NCBI GenBank assembly: GCA_002633025.1
Contig: NMRB01000201.1
Coordinates: 230,804 to 294,803 of the forward strand
Source: Notospermus geniculatus
Taxonomy: Eukaryota; Nemertea; Pilidiophora; Heteronemertea; Lineidae
Length of the DNA: 64,000 nt
Reading direction: 5' to 3'
Under the pieces are notes generated by a model. The model had not been told where the DNA came from. It did no database searches and saw only the letters and a program-made list of their open reading frames with translations. This document shows positions 16,101 through 29,300 of this stretch, in pieces; the stretch's first letter is position 1; the number at the start of each line of letters is the position of its first letter. The position numbers and the translations under genes were made by a program.

Positions 16101-18749
16101 TGCATAGAAAAACACTCTGTTGGTATCGATGGAGATGTCGATGATAGTGTTTCCAGTGTCCTACTTCAATCCAACGAGTTCCCAGTGTGGGTGCACGCAC
16201 GGTGGGGTGAATGGAAATATCGATGGCAGCATTTCGATTTCTTCATTAAGAGAAGTTCAGTTGCATTTCAGTAGTGTCAGAAAGGATGTCATTGAAGATT
16301 TTCTGAAGAAAATTTTAGAAGTTCTGAAGAATGAATGACCATCCTTCATTTGAGTGCCTTACCGTCACTTCCACTCCAACCTTTACTTCGTTCGCTTTGA
16401 CAGTAGCCGCCTTGAGCTTGGGCTCGACGGAAACGATGCTTTTATACTTGGTGAAACTTGGGATCATGACTGTAGCAATGACATTCCTCGCCCAAGCGGT
16501 GGATTTAAGAGTGTGGTTAACGGCAACCACCAATTTGAGGTCCTGCCTGCAAGGAGGATAAAAGAGAAAACCATAAGAATCAGGGCTCTGAAACATGTCC
16601 ATTCTAGTTCGTGTCTTGAATCATCAGCGTCCCTATAAACTCTGCCCCAGTATCCTCAAACCCCACATGTATTGGTTACTTATACATGTCATAAAACTAC
16701 CACAGGTAGGCAGAGGGTGTAGCGATGTCACAACCCTTGGTCGTCATGATCCCCTCCCAGATTATCTTCATTGATGCAAATAACGAGGAGCGATTAAAAA
16801 AATGCACACATGCAGCTCAACATCATCCTCACACCCAGGGTCTTCACAATTGGCTCCCCTTCTTGCGCTTGATTCAGAGGGAAACTTGATTCAGAGGGAG
16901 GGTACGACCGTAAATGATCTGAGATACTGAGGATGGCTCAACATTGGATGCTGGGCCAATACTAAACGAAAATCCTGTGAATTGATGGCTGGTCATACAT
17001 ATAGATCAACTCTGCCTGCTGCATTGCTTGTGTTAAGAAAGGCTAACTGTCATACGTACCCACTTAGGATTGTCCCCTTGTTCTCAACCGTCATATTCAG
17101 AGAGACTTCTGGAACCTTTGGTGTGATATCCCGCTTGAATTGTCTTTCAAATTTTGCAACGACCTTCTCAAAACGAAGCACTTGGGTGGTAAACTTCACG
17201 ATAGAGTTAGCTGTGGCTGTATCATCCTCGCAAATGACAGTTTCAAAGGCCACGCAGAAGCTGTTGTCAAGGCCACTATTCTTGTTCCATTCAGATCGGT
17301 AAAGGATCCCTGAGTGGAAGGTGAGGTACCGGTAACAGAGTTATTCAGAACCATTTTTTCAAGGCAGGGTCACCAGTGATTTTGTAAATGCATGGAGCTG
17401 ATGACGGACTTTCTCAGCTTTGTAACTATAGGCCTAGGCCCAACTTAACATGCTTAACGGTGCAAGTACCAGCCTATAGGTGGAGAACATTATGTGAAAT
17501 TCTTTTAGCAAGGGCTTGTTTGCCTTGGGACAACCCTTTCAAACTCACCTGTACTTGTGATCTTTGGTGTCACAGCTATCACTTTCGTCATCTGAGTCGT
17601 GGAAGCCGCGGAAGAGGTCGTCAGTGACTCAAATTTCATCTCTTCTTTCCCGCAATATGCAATGCTACCACCAACTTTCTCCAACCTGACTCTGTCAAAT
17701 GCAATCACTGCTTTCCCACCAACGAGCTCAGACTCAATCTTGATGGTGTATTCAGCTGTCATCTCGGTCATCATAATACACAATATCCAGACAGTTCGGT
17801 TGTTGAAGTTGACCGTGGGCACAAGGTCTAGGGGTTTCAGGTGGGCTACCTGGCGCATGTCCTTCTGCAATGCAGCAAAATATCATAGTTGGAAAATACA
17901 TGAACCTTGTCACCTCAACCAAGACATAATAAGAATCAAAGGATTAGAAGATGCCATCGCCTCCACGTACCTGGTAATCCAGCAACTTGTCTGTGACTTC
18001 AATCTCTACTGGTGTGCCCACCGTCACAGTTCCTTTGTCTGCGTATTTCGCCGCGGCTGTCAACTTGAATTTATCACCGGAGACCGCACCAGCACCCTTC
18101 GGTACAAATGCAACTACTTCGATTTGTAACTGGAATTGAAAATTGATGCAGGGTAAAACTTCTTTGCCATAACATGGAACTCCTTTCATTCAAATCTTGC
18201 AACTATCCGCCTTCACACTCCATCCAAATCTGTGGGTAAAGTAGCCAACTTACCCTGATTGTGTTAGCAGCAGACCGGCAGACCAACCATAATAGCCTAG
18301 TGGTTATCATGTCTGCTTAGCAAGCAGCAGGTCCCGGGTTCGAATCCAGCATGGGCCATGTGATTAATCATACCTGGCTCTTCACGTCCATCGGATAGGA
18401 GAGTAAGCCGTAGTGCGTTGTGCTTGTACTTTGCATCTTTGCAAGTTAAAAGACCCCGTCCAAGTGTGGAACATGATTAGCTTGTGATGGCCTCTTACCG
18501 GTACATACTTACCAGGGCTGATAATGCTTTGGCTTCGGCCCTGATGGAAAAATACAATAAAATACATGCTATCCAGGAAGTGATCAAGAAAATCAAGATT
18601 ACAAAATATGTCCTCACCTGGTTGTCCTTATGAGCTGTGTCAGTTGTCTCCGCCATGTTGCTGACCAAACCAATTTCGAGGCTTGCCTTGTGGAAAGTCA
18701 CATTACTGTTCGAAGATGTCAGTTTCAGTGTGCAAGCTGTCCCGTTAAC
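13107..18749 (-). pseudogene. Duplicated 3' half of the modular adhesion/matrix gene (12 exons, first one truncated)
   Basis: Exons on the minus strand are 18618-18749 (cut by the duplication junction), 17971-18129, 17549-17864, 17060-17309, 16363-16546, 15871-16063, 15593-15732, 15210-15359, 14756-14936, 14562-14648, 14281-14340 and 13107-13552 (TAG). They correspond one to one, with the same lengths and phases, to the exons at 20697-26540. All are open. What is missing is the whole 5' half and any promoter: immediately upstream is a SelO fragment on the other strand. If the duplication is real this is a 5'-less copy. If it is an assembly artefact these exons are the other allele of the complete gene. 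Confidence 0.75.
18292..18550 (+). mobile_element. tRNA-derived SINE
   Basis: It has an A-box-like tagcctagtggttatcatg and a perfect B box, ggttcgaatcc, followed by the same body as the copy at 1735-1991. It lies in an intron of the duplicated modular gene and is matched by the copy at 25888-26140 in the second unit, so it was present before the units diverged. Confidence 0.85.
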
Positions 18750-18949
18750 GCAATCCACGGTATGTTCTTAGGAACTGGATTGCCCAAGCTGTGATAGAAG
18801 ATGTTGAGAAAGACAACTTTGATAGTTTGGAAATGGTGTTGAAGGTACTTGAGAAGCCATTCAGTGAGCAGCCAGAAGCAGAAAGGTTAGGCTATGCTGC
18901 TCCACCTCCTGGGTGGGCAAGGCAAATCAGGGTGAGCTGTTCGTCATGA
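18750..18949 (+). pseudogene. SelO 3'-end fragment
   Basis: About 65 codons identical or nearly identical to the end of SelO exon 3, through the VSCSS terminus and TGA at 18947-18949. It has no upstream SelO sequence. It begins exactly at the tandem-duplication junction, inside an exon of the minus-strand gene, so it cannot encode a SelO protein. Confidence 0.9.
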
Positions 18950-19214
18950 AAGCCCTGTTTGAATGAAATTTTTGCTGGGTAGTTTCTGCTTGGTAGTTTA
19001 ATTGACCTGTGATCATAAGGTGTTCATCCTCTCATGTACCTCGCCAACTGTATATCCTCTTTGAATCAATTCCACGGGTAGGGTTCATTTTTAAGATCGG
19101 ATCTTATTTGACAGGTGATTGACCGCCTTCTCAACATACATTTTATTAGTGTGAGATTCCGTTTTCATTTATAATATTAATAATAGATTTATTACAACCC
19201 TTGTGCAATGTACA

Positions 19215-19352
19215 GTGGAACCTCTTTATTAAGGACACCTTCCTGAATTGAGAGCTGTCCTGATTACAGAGGTCAAAATGAATAGAAATGGCCGGTTTAG
19301 AACTGAACTTTGGTGTCCTTAATAGAGAGGTGTCTGCTGAGAGAGGTTCCAC
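19215..19352. mobile_element. Hairpin MITE, second copy
   Basis: The copy of the element at 11461-11598, carried by the 7.6-kb duplicate. It has the same inverted ends, gtggaacctct and agaggttccac. Confidence 0.75.
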
Positions 19353-20696
19353 TGAATTTCATAGTTTAGACGACATGTTCGGTAATGGTAATCATGTGAT
19401 TGTGATTCTTGAGAATTGTTGGTATGTCTCATGTTTTATGATGTAGCATTTACTGGAGAATATTTTTAGAATAATAAATCCTGTAGATATACTCAAGTGA
19501 CCCTCTGTCATTCAGTGTCTCTCTGTCACTTGCTGGGCATGTATTGGTGACATCGCTGCAACCCTGTCTGATCAGTGACCGTCTGTAGTAGACGGTGCCT
19601 CTCTATCTTTGTTCATGTGCAGTGATCTCAGGAACGAACCTCAGAAAGAATTAAACTCAAAGACAACTGTGACTTTTAAGTGTGTGATTTATTGATGTAA
19701 CAGTGAGATAACTGGGACGGAATTTGAATATGAATATGAATATTATAGTTTCAGTTTGCATCACAAACATGATCACAATGTCAAAAAACTTTCTTAGTGC
19801 TTGCTTCCTTCCTCACCACACACGTGGTGAAAAAGGAAGTGAATGCTGAGAACCAATACCGGTAGCCTACTATACCCTCCGTAGCAAGACTGGCTTATCT
19901 GTTAATTAACTCGTCTCCTATTCCTATGATGAGTGCACTGTGAAAGGGTCACGAACCAGTCAAGTTACCGATCTGTACATCCTGCTGAACTTTCCTAAAA
20001 GTCTATCTTGTGAAGAGGAAATCCTTAGGCAAAGAAGAATGCGTGCATATTACAACATCAATTACTTTTGTTCGAATGTATGGCAGATGAGCTTGTTCAT
20101 GAAGATGAGTTTATGTCCGGAAAATATCACCAGAATGGAGAACAGAACAACTCTCCAAATTCCGTGTCTTCGTCTGGTTCTCAATTGGTGTTTAACCACT
20201 CCAACAAGCCTGGTCAGCATCAATCAAAATGTTCACAGGTGTAGTGATGAGAATGCCTCCCACAATCCCGCTTTATTTTTGGAGGACACTCCAAAACAGA
20301 GAGATCTGTTTATCACTGCCTCCCTAATTGCCACATGGTGGCTTATAACATCAATCTGTTGTTTGGAACCATTGGTAAACAGGGGCAGTGAAAAATATTA
20401 CACCGGAATGTCCTCTTATCCGATAAGTTTTAGCCATGTGAAGTACTTTACAAAGAAAATAAACAAATGTACGAATTATTCATGGTATGAAAGTACTGCA
20501 TTCCCTCCACTAATGACGCTAATGCCACGTTTTTTTTGCCTGACTGAATCGGATTCATTTGCAAGGTTCTCCGAACGAAGCAACGCACGACGTTGACCAC
20601 TTGTTGTCGGTCCCTTTTACATACAGGCCTTTCTTGGTTACTGGAAAAGATCAAATTAGATTTGCAATTAGGCCTTCTGAAATCTGAATGAGGTAT

Positions 20697-23329
20697 CTAC
20701 AGTAGGAGAAGTAGAGAGTGACCTGATTCTTTCCTCAGAAGGTTATCATAGTCAGACTGTGGTCTGGTCAGTTCCTTGCCCGTCAACAGGCCTATCCCTT
20801 GGCCTGAGTTTGATTGAGGCCAAGATGATAATCTGTGTAGAGACTCACCTCCCCACGCAACATTCATTGTCGGACATTTCCAGGTGTCCTTGGCTGTAAT
20901 TGTTTCAGGCTTATCAGCTAAGGTGTTGATAAACGGTATCGACTTGTGCTTGACCAGGATGGCTTGATTCAACTTCGAGCAGTCAGCAACTGGATTGCGA
21001 CTCCAATATTCCTTATCATAAGTGACAACATTATCCAGATTCTTTGCCAGCCCGACTGTCTTTGCATCAATGGTGGGGCGGTTGCTGCCTAAGTCCTTCT
21101 TTTGCTCAAGGCACTGGATGTTGACAACGTTGTCATCAACAGCTGGAGAAAGATGACTGGGATATTGGCATCCTCCCACAGCAGGACATTAGTCTCGCTC
21201 CGCTATCGATCGGTATGTACACTCTCAGAGTGATGTGACTAAAGAGGAGCGAGGTAAAACCCCTGCTTGGGGAGGATGGATATTGGTGATGCTTCATACA
21301 GCAATCATCTCAAAAGATATTGAACCTGCAGAACTGAGGCAGATTTCTTGAATTCAACGGGAGGTGTCAACAACAAGTTGAAGAGCAGGCAGTTGGATGG
21401 ACAAATGCGGTCAGATTAGTAAGTCTACTAACAAGGGGGATATGCCACAAAAGTGCAGGAGGAAGATCAAGTCAAAGACCTAAAAGGACAAAGCAAACTG
21501 GCCTCTAAGTGCAAAACATGACAGCAACACTGGCTCTGAATTAGTCAAATGACAATTTTCTGTCTAGAGGGAATCGCATCAAAACCCATCGACTTACGAG
21601 TCCACGATTTTCCCATATCCGCCGTGAAAGAACACACTGGCAGTTTCCTGAAAACGCAGAGTAATCTCTCTGTGTGAGTTGAAACAGCCGAACATGGAGA
21701 AATGAACCCAGTTTGAGGGCCTATATCGTCAACAAGTTGCCTGATTGGCCAATTTTCATAGTTGCAGACGGTGGGCAAATAGGACCAGTACGATTTGTTA
21801 GTACCGTAGTGTGTGGTCTCTTTTTTTCCCTGCAAGGGACTGAATGAAAAGATCATCACATGGTCCGAAATATCTCAACTTACCCAACTTCAGGTACCGT
21901 GCAGACGTACAGTTCACAGGTACTTGGGTCAACAATGTAACTTCTTTCGAGGTAAGTGGAAGGAGTGGCACCCTTACAAATATCTGAAACAAGTACATGT
22001 GAGCTACCTAAGTCAAAAGTAAGCTCTAAGCTTTTGAGCGTGTGCTACTCTAGGATCTTGCCCTTACAAGCACTTCTACCCTCGCTCACTCCAATGGAGC
22101 CTAAAAGGTGAAATGACCATACGCCTTGATATGTCAAGATGTGTGGTACTCTAGGTACCCACAGTCATAGAGTTGATGTTGATGTAAAAAGCCTGTGTCC
22201 ACTCTCCGAACATTTGTTGCTCACAAGGGTTGCTGCCAATCTGGTCTGCCTATGGAGAATAGGTTTAAAGACCATCTTCATCATGATATGATATGTAGCC
22301 AATCACCATGATTACCAATTGAAGAGAATTACTGTAAAATACCTAGGCTTACCTTCGGGTTTTACATCCGAAGAGATTGCACATCCATTCAGCTTTATTC
22401 CAAGTTTGTAAGTGTCTGCTTCTTTGCTTGTCTTGGTAGGCAGCAACCTGACGTAGCGGCCCTTGAACCGCTTCTCACCCAAAGCAACCACAGCATAGTT
22501 CTTGTCCTTGTCGAGGGATGCAATGGTGAAAGTCTGAAATAGAACATTGACCATGGACAGGCTCGAGTTCGACCACCGTTTTGCGAAAGCATAGGCCCGG
22601 GCCTGTCAACAGAAAAACTTTTGCAACTCTTCAGCATCAACTGCTGATTGGTCATATCCCCCACAGATCAAGCCAACATGAAAGTATTGTAAGTCCTTCT
22701 GCAGCAATCATTCCTCTCTCAGGGCAGGACAGGCTGGACATGCCCAATCACGAGTGCTTCTCAGATACTTTTGTGGCAGAAGGCTTAGCTCTGTTGGGAA
22801 ATTTACCTTCGGTTTGTCCGGAGCATCGTCAACATAATGCCAAAGCATGCCTTCTTCACTGAATTGCAATTGGAAGGCATTGACGTAGTTAGTTTTGTCA
22901 GCAGGATCAGCTATGATAGTGACGCTGGACACAGCGACCTGGTTGCCAAAGTTGACCTGAAGAAAGAGACGTCTTGTAACTTCAGCAAAGAACAGATGAT
23001 CAACGAGTCCTCAGTGCAATATGCTTAGTCAGTTGTTAGAGTAAGAGTTTTCCTTTTTATTTTACAAAAAGATACTTTCATACCACCATTTGATAATAAA
23101 ATACGGAAAATGTAAGACCTACGCCCAGTTGCAAGAAGGTCAATTCCCGGTAACAAAAAACGGCTGCCGATTGTTGGTTGTGCTCTTACTTGGATGTACT
23201 CCTTGAACCCGGGTCGTTTCGGGAGCTCAAAAGGACTTCGTTTTTTGCCGTCTATTGCGATGGTCGAACCAGATATCTGACAATTTTTGACCTTCGTGCT
23301 GTCTTCCACTCCAAGATTGCTATTGCAAG
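20697..23329 (-). CDS. Modular gene exons 22-27: F5/8 type C domain and C terminus
   Basis: Exons 23190-23329, 22807-22956 and 22353-22533 together form a galactose-binding-like F5/8C (discoidin) domain: start CNSNLGVED, middle YIQVNFGNQVAVSSVTI and LQFSEEGMLWHYV, and end FKGRYVRLLPT...LGIKLNGC. Exons 22159-22245 and 21884-21943 add a shorter segment with CMSARYLKL-type wording (here CTSARYLKL), like a second partial discoidin edge. The last exon, 20697-21142, has about four Cys and ends LLLLL-TAG. F5/8C domains bind phospholipid or carbohydrate, and which ligand is used cannot be read here. The same six exons occur at 13107-15732. Confidence 0.85.
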
Positions 23330-26300
23330 CTGTTGAAAAGAGAGTAGGCTACCGGTATATATACAAGTAAAGCAATTTTTGTAACAATCTGCTCAGCGGA
23401 ATGATGGCATAGAGGTTGCCATGTCGGCTTGAGCAGTGCATCGTTCTTTACTTTATCTTACCTTCTGTTCCAAAGGTGAAGTTTGTGAAGGACATCTTGG
23501 AAGCGTACTTCGGCGTTGCTGCCTTGCCGGTAAAGATTGCGTCCGCTGCAATCGTGACCAATGCATCTGGACTGCCCTTTTCAAATACTTTGTTGGGATC
23601 TACAGCGATACTGAGAACGACCTTGTAGGTGTCGACGAAATAGATCAGAGGAATCTGGAAGTAGGAAAGACGGTAAGGAATTTGCAAAGCCCGCATAGAA
23701 AAACACTCTGTTGGTATCGATGGAGATGTCGATGATAGTGTTCCAGTGTCCTACTTCAATCCAACGAGTTCCCAGTGTGGGTGCACGCACGGTGGGGTGA
23801 ATGGAAATATCGATAGCAGCATTTCGATTTCTTCATTAAGAGAAGTTCAGTTGCATTTCAGTAGTGTCAGAAAGGATGTCATTGAAGATTTTCTGAAGAA
23901 AATTTTAGAAGTTCTGAAGAATGAATGACCATCCTTCATTTGAGTGCCTTACCGTCAATTCCACTCCAACCTTTACTTCGTTCGCTTTGACAGTAGCCGC
24001 CTTGAGCTTGGGCTCGACGGAAACGATGCTTTTATACTTGGTGAAACTTGGGATCATGACTGTAGCAATGACATTCCTCGCCCAAGCGGTGGATTTAAGA
24101 GTGTGGTTAACGGCAAAAACCAATTTGAGGTCCTGCCTGCAAGGAGGATAAAAGAGAAAACCATAAGAATCAGGGGTCTGAAACATGTCCATTCTAGTTC
24201 GTGTCTTGAATCATCAGCGTCCCTATAAACTCTGCCCCAGTATCCTCAATTCCCACATGTATTGGTTACTTATACATGTCATAAAACTACCACAGGTAGG
24301 CAGAGGTTGTAGCGATGTCACAACCGTTGGTCGTCATGATCCCCTCCCAGATTATCTTCATCGATGCAAATAACGAGGAACGATTAAAAAAATGCACACA
24401 TGCAGCTCAACATCATCCTCACACCCAGGGTCTTCACAATTGGCTCCCCTTCTTGCGCTTGATTCAGAGGGACACTTGATTCAGAGGGAGGGTACGACCG
24501 TAAATGATCTGAGATTCTGAGGATGGCTGCCGCTCAACATTGGATGCTGGGCCAATACTAAAGGAAATCCTGTGAGTTGATGGCTGGTCATACATATAGA
24601 TCAACTCTACCTGCTGCATTGAAAGGCTAACTGTCATACGTACCCACTTAGGACTATCCCCTTGTTCTCAACCGTCATATTCAGAGAGAGTTCTGGAACC
24701 TTTGGTGTGATATCCCGCTTGAATTGTCTTTCAAATTTTGCAACGACCTTCTCAAAACGAAGCACTTGGACGGTAAACTTCACGATAGAGTTAGCTGTGG
24801 CTGTATCATCCTCGCAAATGACAGTTTCAAAGGCCACGCAGAAGCTGTTGTCAAGGCCACTATTCTTGTTCCATTCAGATCGGTAAAGGATCCCTGAGTG
24901 GAAGGTGAGGTACCGGTAACAGAGTTATTCAGAACCATTTTTTCAAGGCAGGGTCACCAGTGATTTTGTAAATGCATGGAGCTGATGACGGACTTTCTCA
25001 GCTTTGTAACTATAGGCCTAGGCCCAACTTAACATGTTTGTTTAACGGTGGAGAACATTATGTGAAATTCATTTAGCAAGGACTTGTTAGCCTTGGGACA
25101 ACCCTTTCAAACTCACCTGTACTTGTGATCTTTGGTGTCACAGCTATCACTTTCGTCATCTGAGTCGTGGAAGCCGCCGAAGAGGGCGTCAGTGACTCAA
25201 ATTTCATCTCTTCTTTCCCGCAATATGCAATGCTACCACCAACTTTCTCCAACCTGACTCTGTCAAATGCAATCACTGCTTTCCCACCAACGAGTTCAGA
25301 CTCAATCTTGATGGTGTATTCAGCTGTCATCTCGGTCATCATAATACACAATATCCAGACAGTTCGGTTGTTGAAGTTGACCGTGGGCACAAGGTCTAGG
25401 GGTTGCAGGTGGGCTACCTGGCGCATGTCCTTCTACAATGTAGCAAAATATCATAGTTAGAAAATACACAAACCTTGTCACCTCAACCAAGACATAAGAC
25501 TGATGTATACAACCAATGGATTAGAAGATGCCATCGCCTCCACGTACCTGGTAATCCAGCAACTTGTCTGTGACTTCAATCTCTACTGGTGTGCCCACCG
25601 TCACAGTTCCTTTGTCTGCGTATTTCGCCGCGGCTGTCAACTTGAATTTATCACCGGAGACCGCACCAGCACCCTTCGGTACAAATGCAACTACTTCGAT
25701 TTGTAACTGGAATTGAAAATTGATGCAGGGTAAAACTTCTTTGCCATAACATGAAATACTCCTTTCGTTCATATCTTGCAACTATCCACCTTCACATGGC
25801 TCTCTGCATCTCCGTCCAAATCTGGGTAAAGTAGCCAACTTACCCTGATTGTGTTAGCAGCAGACCGGCAGACCAGCCGTAATAGCCTAGTGGTTATCAT
25901 GTCTGCTTAGCAAGCATCAGGTCCCGGGTTCGAATCCAGCATGGGCCATGTGATTAATTATACCTGGCTCTTCACGTCCGTCGGATAGGAGAGTAAGCCA
26001 TAGTGCCTTGTGCTTGTACTTTATCTTTGCAAGTTAAAAGACCCCATCCAAGTGTGGAACATGATTAGCTTGTGATGGCCTCTTACATACTTACCAGGGC
26101 TGATAATGCTTTGGCTTCGGCCCTGATGGAAAAATACAATAAAATACGTACTATCCAGGAAGTGACACTATGATCAAGAAAATCAAGATTACAAAATTTG
26201 TCCTCACCTGGTTGTCCTTATGAGCTGTGTCAGTTGTCTCCGCCATGTTACTGACCAAACCAATTTCGAGGCTTGCCTTGTGGAAAGTCACATTATTGTT

Positions 26301-29300
26301 CGAAGATGTCAGTTTCAGTGTGCAAGCTGTCCCGTTAACGCAGGGCAGGTTGTATCCAGCGGAAACCAATTTCATATCACAGATGGATGTCTTAGTTCCC
26401 TTATCCGTGGTGACATCGACTTGGAACTCAGAGGTTTTGGCCGCGGGGATGTTAATCTTGATGGTCATGACTATACCGCCGCCGAGGACAACCTTGTTCC
26501 CCGTTGTCCTTGTGCTAGTGGCAAACGTCGCCTCCCAAGTCTGAAACAAATATGGATAGGACCGAGATTAGAAAGCATGCAATGTTTCCAGTTCGTCAAA
26601 GGAGGAAGAAAAAAGTCAAAGTTAAAGTTTGGATTTATAGTGTGATATCAACAACAATAGAGGTGTCATCCGACTTTAGGGGCCTACACGTTAAACCTGG
26701 TCCATCCTGAAACCTTTCAGTAGAACTCAGACGAGCTGCTCATTCAGCGCTACAATCAAGCATTTCCGACCGGTACCCATTTAAAAACCTGGATGAAGAG
26801 AGGCGAGTGAGGCAAAGAGACTCGCCCAAAGTCTCACGCCCTGGAAGATCCAAGGTGGACTGCACCACAAGGTACATGGCATGGCCTACCCCACCGGCAT
26901 AGAGGATTTCCTTCATTGCCTAGTGGTTAGCACGTTGGCCTCTTGAGCTGGAAATCAAGCAACTCGTGAGTGCGGTCAATACTTGGATTGGTGACCAGCA
27001 CTTACGATACACAAGGCAACAATCCATGAGGAATGCTGATCCTGTTAACTGTCCTAAAGCGACTGGACCCAAGGAACGTACATTTGACAGTGCACCATGA
27101 TCCGCTTCAAGAGGTGCTGTCTCGATCCATATTCGGTTGTTCGATATCTTTACCGCGCCTGCCAAAAAATGCTTGGTACCTGCCGCTGCTTTCGGATTAC
27201 TCTTCATATCAGGTTTAAGGTAGCCAGCAGTGACAACGGTAATTGAATTCTTTGTTGCATCTGCCTTCGTCTTTGGGTCGGTTCCTTGAAGAACACAAGA
27301 GAAAGGAGTTATAGAAAATACCAGTACCTCAGCAATCATTGGGTCTACTCATCACTGATGGCCAATTAGGAGAGGATTGCCCTGAGGTTGAAAGCAAAGA
27401 CACTTGACTGACTGATGTATCGTTGCCTACCTATGTTACTGATGCTCCCAATCGTGAGCTGCACCATGTTGATTTGGGATTGGTTCACGTATGTCTTGCT
27501 CCAAGAAAACCTGGCAACCTGAGGCAGACATGGGATGTTACTGCCCTTCCTTTTCACCGTAATCCGGCACACGCTAAGAATGGTACTCGAAGTGAGAGCA
27601 CTGACTGTGTAAGCAGCACTCGTCCCGTATGGGATTTGCATTGTCAGGTCGAAGCCATAGGCAGCGCCGAATTTCACTTTTGGGGAAGATTTCAAGGGTT
27701 TCTGCTGAAATGTCGGCTCCGTTTCTCCCTGCGTTAAAAGACAAGAGTCATATAGGCTACAACATAAATTGACTTTTTAAGATGACAAGTTCATAAGAGA
27801 CAAAATTGCTGCAAAGATCTTCTGGGATGGGCAAACTTCTCGAAATTTGAAGTCCAAGTAACTAGAATTTCCCTTTGTAATTGGAACGGTCCGCTTGTTA
27901 ATGGATGACCAACCAAATATACTTTTCCATTTCATCAGAATATCGTTGCTACAAAAACATTACAAACCTTCTTTATTGTTGGCAGGTTCTTGCTCAGCTG
28001 GAGACACGAGTTGCCCACCCAGAGGGAAACCTTACTGAACCTGTTACCGAAGACCATACAGTATGGAGAGCTGTTATCCTTGGTGTATTTCTTGGTGGTG
28101 TCGTGTTCTGTCATGTAGACCTCGACCTGTTCAGGATGGGAGAATGATATAGAAAGATAGAATAATGCCTCATTGTTTCTCTGCTCTCTGTTCTTGATGT
28201 GGCCCTGGTGGACTCACAGGCTACTCTTCGATGATCGGCCTGGTCAATTCTGTAGACTGAAGTTCAGAACTTCGGTACAAGCGTCGATTTGAGGAGAGTG
28301 AACAACCCTGATGCAAGCCGCAGCACTTATATTCCTCTAGGAATTGGAAAGGCTAAACAACAGCAAGGTTTCGCAAATCTAACAAAAAACGAAGTCAATA
28401 TACGAATTTCTACTTCACTTCCATGATGTAATGTATTTCAGGAGGTGGTTGGTACCACAAATATGGCTTGCTGCTGGAGCGTCAGTTAGCATATGACGTC
28501 CGACTGATAGAGTTACGGTGTAACTTTTAAATTTATCTTTCGTTTCCACTTTGTAGATACGAAGTGGAAATTAAAAAATTCAGGATGCACCATAACTCTC
28601 TCGGTCTTACATGATATGCTAAAAGAGGCACTGGCAGCAGGGACATTTGTGGTACCAACCACCTCCAGAAATACATTACGTCATGGAGTTGAAGTCCAAT
28701 TTCGTATTTCGTACTTCGTGTTTCATCAGATTTGCGAAACCTCACTAGCTCTTTGAGGAAGCGACACTTCAGGTCACTTGACAGCCTCTTACCGATATCC
28801 GGATGATGTTATCCATCCAGAACATCTCGGCGTCTTCCTTGCCCACATTGGAAAGGAGTCCAAAGGTGAAATACGCCCTGTCATTAACGCCATCCCCACC
28901 TGTTGAGACGTAGTTCGGCTTTGCAATCGCCGCATCGTACATCTTGATATTTTTGCCAAAGTGTAGAATCTCTGCTTTGCAGATTCCAAGGAGAGCCTTG
29001 TTGTCGTAGTACGGCCCGGCTATATCCGTCGTCAGGGGTTTGTACATGGTTCCAGGTGGGATATGCACATCTAACCAGTAGGTGTATATCCCGTTTTTGT
29101 ACAGGACTGAGTGACGCATCGGGCTTCGGAGAACGAAGTTGATAAGCTGTAAATTGACAAAGTTTGCAGTAAGAGAGTAGGCCTATTATACAAAGTCCTC
29201 ATCCTGAAGAAATTGGGTCCTCTTAGTGGTCACTCCCACCATGCGTGATGTCTATCCCAACATTTTGAGAAGTGGCTTCTGCCACTGGAAGTTTTTTGGC

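Larger units (their letters stand above)
18750..26342. repeat. 7.6-kb direct repeat, unit 2
   Basis: Same content as 11001-18749: SelO 3' tip, convergent spacer, hairpin element and the last exons of the modular gene. At its right end the sequence runs on without a break into the rest of the modular gene (cgcagggcaggttg), so this unit belongs to the complete gene. Confidence 0.9.
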
